Source: Chromera velia
Taxonomy: Eukaryota > Sar > Chromeraceae
Direction of reading: 5' to 3'
Length of the DNA: 25,000 nucleotides
Assembly: GCA_018398765.1 (NCBI GenBank)
Contig: JAHBMJ010003429.1
Span: 1 to 25,000 of the forward strand
The translations under genes were made by a program, and so were the position numbers. The notes under the pieces are model-generated. The model saw only the letters and a program-made list of their open reading frames with translations. It had not been told where the DNA came from and searched no databases. Below are positions 10,101 to 18,569 of the stretch, in pieces (the first letter of the stretch is position 1; each line of letters opens with the position of its first letter).

Positions 10101-11094
10101 GTGGCGGTTTGCCCTTGTAGAGGCCGACTATGCCTCCGTTCTGGATGAGTTCTCCTCCGCCTTCTCCTCGGAGGACGAGGAAGGCATGCTGGAGGTGGAC
10201 TCTGTCCTCCTCATGAGGGCTGTTGACAGAGTGCTCCTGCGAGAGGAGGCCTCGGAGGGCAGTGCAGCAAAGGGTGTGGATGCCGAGACACACCTCGAGC
10301 GTCTGGAGGCTGCCGTGATCTCACTGTGCTCCGAGGGGGCAGAGAAGAGCCTCCGGGGTAGACGCCCGGGAGACGCGTGTCCTCTTTGGCTTCAGAAGTT
10401 GAAGGGGTTTTTGAGGGAGACGGAGACGGATAGGTACTGGTACTGTATGGGTGTACACCCAGACCGTATCAGCCATCTTCGATCCAAATTCTACACAGAT
10501 GATTTCTTCACCCCCCTCCCCACTTTGGAGGATGACTGCATGCCCCTTGTTCGTATTTTGAGGGAAATGAGACCGGATGTGATCTCCCTTGCCTTCGATC
10601 CTGAAGGGACAGGACCGGATACGCACTTCAAGGTGCTGCAGTTGATTTCAGCAGCCGTGCGTATTTTGCTGGAAGAGGACGAGGCAGCTGGGAAGGGGGG
10701 GGAATGGAAGGTGCATATCTGGGGGTATCGAAATGTGTGGTTTCGGTTTGATCCCTGGGATGCCAATTTGATCTTTCCGGTCTCCAGAGACTCTCTCGAT
10801 GAGGGTCACAGACTGTTTGTCTCGTCTTTCAGAACGCAGGCAGCTGCGTCGTTTCCGTCTCCGCTGTTTGATGGCCCCTTCTCCCTCTGGGCTGCTGCGA
10901 TTCAGGAGGCGCAGAGGGCAGAGCTGCTTCGTTTGATTGGCAGTTCGAGAGAGAGGGAGTCGGTGGGAGAGGAGGAGAGGAGTGTCGTTGCGGCCTTGGA
11001 AAAGAGCGAGGCCGCCGTCCTTCTGAAGGAAATGACCCCGGCGGAATTGATAGCCGGGGCCCGTGACCTGAGAAGCCGCCTTCAGATTGCATGA
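7172..11094 (+). CDS. NagB-like and PIG-L-like domain fusion protein, 3 exons
   Basis: Proposed exons are 7172-7783, 8127-9188 and 9469-11094, all joined in phase 0 (introns GTGCGT...TTGCAG and GTGGGT...TTGCAG), giving about 1099 residues. The first ATG (7172) follows an in-frame stop at 7142. Residues 1-340 match the glucosamine-6-phosphate deaminase/isomerase fold: VVALPTGKSPE (47-57), QLDEFF with Asp102, and GGIGPDGHVAFN with Asp221 and His223. Residues 345-625 are low-complexity (Gly, Ser, Glu, Arg). From about 695 a PIG-L/LmbE deacetylase domain carries PHHDDVE (702-708), a candidate zinc site, and GTGPDTHFK with His944. Two-domain NagB-LmbE proteins are known in bacteria such as Bacteroides, so bacterial origin is an inference. 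The NagB catalytic Glu position is Leu228, so classical deaminase activity is doubtful; a role in amino-sugar metabolism is likely but unproven. Confidence 0.85.
7784..8126 (+). other. Intron 1 of the NagB/PIG-L fusion gene
   Basis: This 343-nt intron begins GTGCGT and ends in a pyrimidine-rich tract followed by TTGCAG. Its removal joins an EEE segment to VRRLGGIGFF in frame, exactly where NagB-type proteins run continuously into the GGIGPDGH motif. This is the strongest evidence that the two flanking open frames are one gene. Confidence 0.85.
9189..9468 (+). other. Intron 2 of the NagB/PIG-L fusion gene
   Basis: This 280-nt intron begins GTGGGT and ends CTTGCAG. The join is phase 0 and lies inside the low-complexity linker, so homology cannot confirm the exact borders; frame and splice consensus support them. 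Confidence 0.7.
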
Positions 11095-13789
11095 GAAGAG
11101 AAAGGGGGTGATTGATGAGAAGAAAAGCTAGGGGGTGAGGGAAGCAGTTCTCTGTTTGTTTGTCGTTCCCGACTGTGTTTTCTTCTGTCGGTCGGCCATG
11201 CGACGTATTCGAACTGCATCTGTTCCCGTGACTGCGATCATCCTCCAAGTCGATCCTCTCAATGTGTGGATCCTGCATTCTCGCCTTGGTCGGTGTTCCT
11301 ACGACTTCGTTTCTGCTGACATCGAGTTGTTTGCTCTTTGAAGGGCTGTTTGTACTTATTCGTCAATCTGTGTCTGTGTTTGCGTTTTCTCTTGCGTCCT
11401 TTTCTTGCGTCCTTTTATGGTAGGTCTTCACACTCCTGCAGGGTCATCTTTTCTATCGTGTCTGCTCTGAATCTGTCTTTCTGTTTTTGCATCGATTTCT
11501 TCGTCTGTCGAGTTTCGTGAATCATCTCAATGAACCTCTTCTGTTTTGCATTTTATGCGGTGACACTGTTCTGCTCTTCTTTCAAAATAGCTCTGGCGCT
11601 TTCGAGGCTGTACATGTCCTCTCCTTCAAGGATGGAGGGAGGAAAGAGAGGGTGAGGTGAAGAAGCAAGGAGATCCGCTGGCGTGTGCGCCTGCGTCGAT
11701 TTTCGTCTTCTGCTTTTTTTGTACCGTACTCATGTGCATGAATTTCACATGATTTTCTTCTCGCTGTTTGTGTATGCTCATCGGTGAATTACACCATAGA
11801 ACGATCTTCTCTACGTCGTTTTTTCGCCCTCAAAACCCCTTACAGTATTCCTCTTTGTTCTTCTTTCCTGTCTTCTTCTCAATACAGTATCTCTCTCTGT
11901 TGTACGGCGTTTGATTTTTTTCAGTTGCTTGGTTCTTCCTACAGAGACAGATCAATGAATGGATCGGTCGTTGATGCACGGTGTCATTTCATTGTTTGAC
12001 TCCGCACACGTAGTTTCTCCCCTCTTCTCCAGTTGACCTTTTGCCCTCTGCTTCACTTTATGGCCTCTTTTTTGAAGGGCGCGATGAAGGATAGGGGGTG
12101 AGGTGAAGTGAAGATGCTCGATTTCAATACGTGTGCAATATACATGACTGAGGAGGTGTCAGGGAGTCTTCACGGAGGCACAGGGTACTTAATTTTTGTG
12201 TCTCTGCTGTACCTGCATCTGTAGAAGGAATACGAGTTCTCTGCACGCGTGAACTATCTGTTGGGTGCGTGAGTTTTTCATTCAAGTCGTGTTGTTTTTT
12301 CGGAATTGAATTCACTTTCGGGCTGTCGTGGCCTTCCGTCAATCTGTTGGTTAGCCCGGAGTGACTTCCATCATGACCCAAGAGTGGTTGTGAGTGTACC
12401 AAAAAGCGTGTGTGTGGGTGTACGTGCGTGCGCATGGATGTGTGGTGAGAGAACAGGCACCCAGCTGAGTTGAACTCGAGCCTGTCCTGCTTTGTGAGTC
12501 ACTCTAGGAGTCACTGGTAGTCGCTACTGAAGCCTGGAGATGCCCCGGCTCCTTGCCTCTCTTCTGAGGCACTGACCAGTCCGGTTCAGTCATTATATAT
12601 AAAGGTAGTATGTATGCTGCAAAGCTATACAGTGAATCAACTAAGTGATATAAGTGATTTACTGGACTAGAGCACTGTCGCCATTTTGTCTTATAGAGGT
12701 CGCCTGGTACTCTAGCTGGTACTTCAAGTTGCCCCAGCAAACAACAGGGGAATCATATACTTTAACTTTTGTGAATTAAAATTTTATAAAAAATATTAAA
12801 ATAGTCTTAAATCTACTCGTATTAAATGAAAATTAGTATGGATAAATTTGCGGCCTAATTACATGACGGATTACAGGATTACATAGTGTTCAGGGCCGGG
12901 GCCTTAGACCTGCGTACCAGTTATCTGACGTCCGCCTTGCACCATACATTCATGCACATTACTCCACATCATGCACGCATACATACCAGCAGTGCAACAA
13001 CACATCCCATCATGACACATGCATTTCTTGCCTTACACTTTAAAACTATTGCACCTGCCGATGAACATGGATGCATTTGAATTAGAGTTCCGGGATAAGA
13101 TTAGCTTATGCTTGATTTTCTCTGACGAAGTGTGAGTGAAAGACAGGGTGACAGAGGGCACTGAGGGGTGGTAGCATGATGATGATGATGATGATTAGCA
13201 TGCATCCTCTATTACTTTTACGACCTAATGCCTACGTGCAGAGCCTATCTCTCTTGCTCTTTTCATCTAATAAAGCATACTGATCAGATCCTCTACCTTA
13301 GAATGCGGCTCTCTGTTTCTTTTCCCCTTCTCTTCTTTGTTATGGACTTCTGCGAGCTGTTCGGCAGTCACATCTCAAAAAGCATCCTTAAGTTCCTCTT
13401 TGCATTCTCCCCACACTCTTCGTCTTATCAAGATTCTTTTTGTGAGTATGTTCACATAATATTCTGCTTCGTTGACCAAGAAGGTGAACAGGGCCATTTT
13501 ATTAATTTTTTTATCCCTTTCTGATTTTTTTACATGCTTTGCTCTTTTGTCTCTCTCGTCTATCCACCCTTATGTCAGATAACCCATGCATTCTTCCCTT
13601 TCCTATTCGTGAACTGAGTATTCTGTGAGCACGTGGACTTCATCCTCGAGGACTGCAATGTTAAGTAAGTTGAAATAGAATGAACAAATTCGTTTTTCTA
13701 GCTAGTGGCACTCTCTGTTCACCTTTCTGTGGCACTCTTCCTTTTGTGATGGCAAAGCTTCTTTCTCCAAGTCTGAATGCTGCTCCGCG
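11095..13789. other. Long spacer without recognised gene
   Basis: About 2.7 kb follows the fusion gene. The plus strand is T-rich with many TCTTT-type tracts, which may include its 3' untranslated region. Short open frames exist on both strands but none shows a domain, biased composition or splice-linked neighbours. A TATA-like string, TATATATAAAGG, lies at about 12594-12605 with no evident gene on either side, and a strongly AT-rich patch lies at 12770-12870. Confidence 0.5.
13176..13196. repeat. (ATG)7 trinucleotide microsatellite
   Basis: Seven uninterrupted ATG units lie between GC and ATTAGCATGC. No coding frame uses them. Confidence 0.9.
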
Positions 13790-14034
13790 TGGACTTAGAC
13801 CTTAGCTCAGGTTAGCTGATTTGTCTGTAATTTTTTGTACTGATCCCAAAGTTAGAGGGGTCAGGGACCCTAAAATGACCTTAAACCGCCACTTTCAAAA
13901 TTGTTTTTAATGAGTTCTTAACAACATATCAGCCCTTAAAAACACTTTAATAAGCCTCCATTGGCAATTTGGCAATGTGTTATTTGCACTGATCCCGAAG
14001 TTAGTACAGACAAATCGGCTAGGTTCTGAGTCCA
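13790..14034. mobile_element. Small inverted-repeat element, MITE-like
   Basis: The left end (TGGACTTAGAC..., 13790-13829) and the reverse complement of the right end (14006-14034) share TGGACT, AGA.C, TAGC and GATTTGTCTGTA, with a 10-base insertion in the left copy. Inside the ends, a 17-base segment (ACTGATCCC-A/G-AAGTTAG) occurs as a direct repeat at 13839-13855 and 13988-14004 with one mismatch. The element is about 245 bp, AT-rich and without an open frame, as expected for a non-autonomous DNA transposon. No target-site duplication was recognised, so a fold-back repeat of other origin remains possible. Confidence 0.5.
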
Positions 14035-14756
14035 CTATGCACTGACCAGGGCGCCGGCTCGGTAAAGAGGGGGCTTTTCCGATTTCTTCTTCTCTGATGC
14101 ACGCACGGAGTGCGCCGGTGTTTCTTTCTGCATTTTCTTCTTTCTTAAGGAAAAACCACAAATGAAGGCGGTTTCCGTTCCCCTCTGTGTCAGCCTGAAA
14201 CCCCCTCGAACTGAGTCAGTCATACCTGTTCTTCTCTCTTTCTTGTCTTGCCAGTAATTGTTTGTTCCGCCTGCTTCTTCAACACCTTCTTCTTTTTCTT
14301 TCTTGATCAGTAACCCGTAAACTCTTCAGTAGTCTGCCAGTAGATTTTCTACCCTATAGTTTCTACCATAATAATACGTCAATTAATGAAACCGTTTGCG
14401 ATTCTTCATTCAATTTAATCCAATTGATACTTTAAAAAATGTTTCAAAGACTCTCAGTGTCTCTCACTGCTGGTGTTATTGTTTACCAAGCTAGTTATCA
14501 AGCTTATTGTACATGTGCCAGTTGTTGACAACTTCACGCGCACTTTCGATTTTTTCAGCAAAAACCAAAAAACTACAAACAACACGGCAAAAACGGGGCA
14601 AGAGAGACTGTGTGGCATGATTTTGGCAACATCCACAGGTGGCCTTGACAACGAAGAGGCTCGGAAGGGCATGAGGGGGAGCTGAAAATGGTTCAAGTCT
14701 TCAACAACAGCACACCATGCTTCAAGGATTCGTATCAGAATCAACAGTCTCAGAAA
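14035..14756. other. Spacer before the J-domain gene's 3' end
   Basis: No gene was seen. The minus strand here lies downstream of the J-domain gene's stop, so part may be its 3' untranslated region. Composition varies: T/C-rich at 14080-14310 and A-rich at 14340-14600. Confidence 0.4.
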
Positions 14757-14762
14757 CATCAT

Positions 14763-14803
<41 letters not shown>

Positions 14804-14809
14804 GCAGCA
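14757..14809. repeat. Compound (CAT)8(CAG)9-10 microsatellite
   Basis: Eight CAT units run directly into nine to ten CAG units. The array lies about 115 bases beyond the stop of the minus-strand J-domain gene, where it would be read as CTG then ATG repeats in any 3' untranslated region. On the plus strand it would give poly-Ser and poly-Ala in a short open frame that is judged not to be a gene. Confidence 0.9.
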
Positions 14810-14925
14810 TCGTTTTCAAAATGGTTAGATCGAGCTCAGAAATCGAGTGAAATCATTAAGTTAACGACGGCGCTAAAGCTTGTGAGGCAATGTGAGCACG
14901 CATATACAGAAGGCACAGAACTCGC

Positions 14926-15585
14926 TCATCTCCTTCTCGCTTCCGGTTCATTGAGCCAATTCCACGCAACGTTAATCCGCATCATCTTCTCTTCATCACC
15001 GTGGTAGCGATCAGGGTGGTACTTCAGAGACAGCTTTCTGTACTGCTTGCGGAGGTGACTGAAATCAGCCCAACAGTGCGCCTCCAGCACCTCGGCGGCC
15101 TCGCACCACTGATCTCTGGAGGTGAAAAAGGAGGAAACCCAGTTGAGAAAGCTATTAATGGCCCACTCAGCCCACTCTTCAAACACCGTGCCTACATACC
15201 AACCAACTGCTGCGCTACCAAGCAACCCACCAACAACAGCACCGACGATGGGGCACCAGGGGCAGGCCAACCCGACCACCGAGGTGAGCCCGGCGGCGGC
15301 GTAACCCCCAGCGTATCCACCAACCACAGAACCAGCGCCCCCGCCTATTGAGCCGCCAATAAGTTCCCCTCCTGTTCTTGCAGTTGAGCCAACAACACCT
15401 ACGACCCAATCGCGTACAGCTGCGGGGCCAGATGCGTAGCCCCGCCGAGAGGACCTCGAAATCGCCTTGACGATGTTCATGGACGTTTGGAACATCCAAA
15501 AGCGGCGGTCCGTCAGGAGTCCGAGCCCATTCATGTAGCTGGCGCTGTGCATATTGACGAATGCCAACTCGTTTGCGCTCAACAC
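14926..15585 (-). CDS. Glycine-zipper and J-domain (DnaJ-like) protein
   Basis: The C-terminal part is a J domain. It reads FSHLRKQYRKLSLKYHPDR with the HPD tripeptide at residues 190-192, numbered from the GTG at 15585. J domains stimulate the ATPase of Hsp70 chaperones through HPD. Before it, residues 70-135 form a hydrophobic glycine-zipper hairpin (GGSIGGGAGSVVGGYAGG, then a CPWCP turn, then VGAVVGGLLGSAAVG), typical of membrane insertion. The start is uncertain: the frame is open upstream to about 15667, and the first ATG is at 15552. The segment SSRRGYASG near residue 50 resembles a mitochondrial presequence cleavage site (inference). A PARP-like frame lies just upstream on the same strand; the two may be one gene broken by a frameshift. 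Confidence 0.72.
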   Translation of the reverse strand: MLSANELAFVNMHSASYMNGLGLLTDRRFWMFQTSMNIVKAISRSSRRGYASGPAAVRDWVVGVVGSTARTGGELIGGSIGGGAGSVVGGYAGGYAAAGLTSVVGLACPWCPIVGAVVGGLLGSAAVGWYVGTVFEEWAEWAINSFLNWVSSFFTSRDQWCEAAEVLEAHCWADFSHLRKQYRKLSLKYHPDRYHGDEEKMMRINVAWNWLNEPEARRR

Positions 15586-15623
15586 GTGTTGCAGACTGCG
15601 CCTGTGGATTTCTCCTCCGATGT

Positions 15624-16118
15624 CTACGTAGACTCCCCGGTGGATTCCGATTTGAACTCTGCCAGCCTGTCGCCGTCAAAGTCTTCGACAGTGACTGCAG
15701 TACGTTCCACAAGCTGCTCAAAAGATGGCGGCCTGAAGACAACCTCTGAATCACCATGAAGCGACAGCGCTTTCTGCGCCATCAACTTCTTGAAATCTTT
15801 GCAGGCCACAATGATGGAAAAAACGACAGGGGTGGAAAACCGGCCCGCCTGACGCACTGCTCGGTTTGCATACCGCTGCGCCTCCACCCTATCACACGAG
15901 GTGTAGATTCCCTTCCCGTGTGCCGTGTGCCGCTTCCCAGGCTTCATGCTGGGGATAAAGCCGTCTCTTTCAATGCTTTTTGCCGCTTCGGAATCTGTCC
16001 CATGGTACAAAGTAACGCTGTCCGGGCACAACCAAACGCCACAAGCACACGGATCTGCTGCAAGACTCTGTTGGAAGAGGAACGAAACCAATAAAATGGG
16101 GACAAACTGCCCAAACAT
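15624..16118 (-). CDS. Small secreted PARP-like ADP-ribosyltransferase
   Basis: This 164-residue frame starts with a hydrophobic signal peptide (residues 1-20, ending SLA-AD). It continues with LYHGTDSEAAKSI (37-49), GF, then HGKGIYTS (67-74), A80 and RY (82-83), and SEVVFRP (124-130). This matches the PARP catalytic core in order and spacing, with His39, Tyr72 and Glu125 as the candidate H-Y-E triad. Such enzymes transfer ADP-ribose from NAD to proteins or other acceptors. It is very short for the family, with no regulatory helical domain, and the secretory signal is unusual for a PARP. The frame stops at 15624 while the neighbouring frame is open across this point. It could be a complete secreted enzyme or the front part of a longer protein. 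Confidence 0.72.
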   Translation of the reverse strand: MFGQFVPILLVSFLFQQSLAADPCACGVWLCPDSVTLYHGTDSEAAKSIERDGFIPSMKPGKRHTAHGKGIYTSCDRVEAQRYANRAVRQAGRFSTPVVFSIIVACKDFKKLMAQKALSLHGDSEVVFRPPSFEQLVERTAVTVEDFDGDRLAEFKSESTGEST

Positions 16119-16633
16119 TTTCGACTCAAAAACGGGCTCTGAACAGCTGTACGTGTCACGAAGGAGACGCAGACGCGGAGACGGCAGGCCAGCAAAGGAG
16201 ACCGCCAGAGATTCAGACTGAATCCTGCACCTTGTCTCATCAATCGGTTGAGAAATGCTCAGAAAGATTGGGTCAATTTCTGTCAGGTGAACGTTGACTT
16301 TGACTAGAGCAGGTCAGCCAGGTCTTGACTGATTATTCTCTTGGATTATAGTAGGGTATAGGTTCTTGGATTGACTCTTGACTGCCTGGAGTTCCCGGAT
16401 GCAGTCTGATCCGGTCTGATCGACTTGCATGAAGGCCGGCCGCATTAAAATCGGCCGTCCGACCGTCGGCGCGGGGCCGGCGCGTTGGTCGGATCCTCCA
16501 AACAGTTCACATGCATTGCATGACTTCAATGACTGCTTTTCGACGTGCATACTGAGTGCTTGGACTTGTCGAAGGCTCACAAAGCACTGAGGCAGAGATT
16601 TTCAGTCTGTGTGACTGTGCGTGAGACCTGGTA
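16119..16633. promoter_or_regulatory. Divergent intergenic region
   Basis: This 515-base spacer separates the minus-strand PARP-like gene from the plus-strand TPR gene, so it should contain promoters for both. A GC-rich patch at 16434-16495 includes repeated GGCCG and CGGCC words (for example GGCCGGCCGC near 16435). No TATA box or named factor site could be assigned. Confidence 0.4.
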
Positions 16634-18359
16634 ATGAGTGCTGATTTAGCTTCTGCCTCAGAGGCAAGTGTTTCGGATGGCGTCTCCCTCTTTGGAGGCA
16701 TCTCCCGATCCTCTTCCCAAGAGACGGGAGGTCTCTTGGGAGGTTCTTCTTCTTTCTCTTATTCCTCCCTTCACCCGAACAGCACACAAATTCCTGCAGA
16801 TGAACAAGCTGACGTCTCCACAGAGAGTGATGCAGGTTGGTTTCTCTCTGCATGCCGTCTCTCCATGCATGTCTTCATTCTAGAGTCTAGACTTCATCAT
16901 TCGTTCCAAAGAACGTGCGTGTGCTACGCTGTTTGAATACATCTGTGCCGCTTGACTGCTTGCAGAACAGACTCGCCTGGAGCTCATTCAGTTGTTCTGT
17001 AACGACTTGAAGGAAATGATTCTGGACTTCAACAGCAAACATGTGGCTGGGGCCTTGGAGCAATTTGACTTTTCGATTTACTCTCTGAAGCTCTACCTCT
17101 TCAGCGATCACGCCCGTGCGTGTCTTTTGCAGTTGATTCCTGATGTACCGATGTCTATTTGGTTCCAGTTGTGTTCTTCGTATCAGCTTCTGGCTGCTCG
17201 GTTGCCTCCCCAAGAGCGCGATGAGCTCACCGACTTCCTTCTGACTGTCGTTGAAGTGCACAAAAAGTCAGACAGAGGCCAATTAAAGAGCGTAGACGGA
17301 CTCTTGAGCTATGTTCTGACGATCCAATCCCACGAGCTGGCCAGCCGAGGGCAGTGTAAGCTGGCCATAGAGAAGTATGAGGAGGCATTGCGGTTGAGAA
17401 AGATGGTTTACGGGGTCGACTCAGCGCCCACCGCCGCCACTCTCAACAGCATGGGATTGGCCCTAAAGAGGCAGGGGAGGTTTGATGAGGCGATGCGGAC
17501 ACTCGAGGAAGCGTTGCGAATCAGAAAGAAGGTGTTGGGGGAAGAGAATCGTGAGACTGCCGCTACAATTCACAACATTGCCATGGTGTTTGAAAGTAAG
17601 GGGAGGCACGCGGAGGCAATTGAATGGCATGAGCAGGCGTTGGGGGTCAGAAAGAAAGTTTTTGGAGATGAGCATCCTTCCACTGCCGCCACCTTCAAAA
17701 ACATTGGGTCGGTTTTAAAGAGGCAGGGGAGGTTTGAGGAGGCAACGGAAAGGCATGATGAAGCGTTGCGTATCAGGAAGAAGATTTTTGGGGAAGAACA
17801 CGCTGAGACAGCCGCCAGTGTGCACTGTATTGCAGTGGTGCTTGAGAGTCTCGGAAGGTATGAAGAGGCAATGGAAATGCATGAGCAAGCGCTGCGGGTA
17901 AAAGGGAAGGTTCTTGGTGGGGAGCATCCTTCTACTGCCTCCACGCTGAACAGCATGGGGTCAGTGTTACGGAAACAAGGGAAGTTTGATGAGGCAGTGG
18001 AAAAACATGAAGAGGCATTGCGAATCAGAAGAAAGATTTTTGGGGAAGAGCATCCTGAGATTGCCGCCTCAGTCCATAACATTGCTGAGGTGTTTGAGAG
18101 TTTGGGGAGGTACGCAGGGGCCATGGAAATGCACGAAGAGGCGCTGCGAGTAAAGCGTCGCGTGCTTGGGGAGAGTCATCCCTCTACTGCATCCACCATC
18201 AATAGCATGGGGTCGGTGCTGAAGAGGCAGGGGAGGACTGACGAGGCCATGCAGAAGTTTGAGGAGGCGCTGGAGATCAGAAAGAAGGTCTGGGGGGCGC
18301 ATCATCCTGAGACCGCTGCCAGTGTCCGTTACATGAAAGATGTCTGGGGCTCATGCTAG
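16634..18359 (+). CDS. Kinesin-light-chain-type TPR repeat protein, 2 exons
   Basis: Exons are 16634-16835 and 16966-18359, joined in phase 1 to make a Glu codon (intron of 130 nt, GTTGGT...TTGCAG); the product is about 531 residues. The N-terminal 67 residues are Ser-rich and probably disordered. Residues 70-190 form a helical region not matched to a family. Residues 226-519 hold seven 42-residue TPR units of the kinesin-light-chain kind (pattern: ...GRFDEAMEKHEEALRIRKK..GEEHPETAAS), preceded by one diverged unit and followed by a truncated one. Such repeats form a right-handed scaffold for protein binding; the partner is unknown. No catalytic domain is present. Large families of this protein type occur in chromerid algae and cyanobacteria. 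Confidence 0.88.
16836..16965 (+). other. Intron of the TPR gene
   Basis: This 130-nt intron runs from GTTGGT to GCTTGCAG. Its removal restores one frame between the Ser-rich leader and the helical region. The acceptor is preceded by a weak pyrimidine tract (GCCGCTTGACTGCTTGCAG). Confidence 0.75.
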
Positions 18360-18538
18360 GTCTGTGGTACCTCCTGGGACTAGGATGTAGACTCATATAT
18401 CATGTAGTGCCTCAACCTTATCACAATGATTTTACTATAGTATGTAAATTTGGAAAAATGTTTTTCGGTCCGATCCTAGATCTCGAGCATTTATAACAAT
18501 ATACAAAGAAGTTAGCAAAGAAGCCGTGTAAGGAGCCG

Positions 18539-18569
<31 letters not shown>

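Noticed and set aside
12594-12605. TATA-like string as a promoter
   Set aside because: No gene follows on either strand within a plausible distance, so it is most likely simple AT-rich sequence.
14717-15007. Plus-strand frame with poly-Ser and poly-Ala
   Set aside because: The homopolymers come from the CAT/CAG microsatellite, and the rest overlaps the 3' end of the J-domain gene on the other strand.
15215-15757. 180-codon minus-strand frame, Arg/Trp-rich
   Set aside because: It is a third-frame shadow of the PARP-like and J-domain frames, both of which carry clear motifs.
17570-18124. 184-codon minus-strand frame
   Set aside because: It is the antisense shadow of the TPR repeats and inherits their periodicity.
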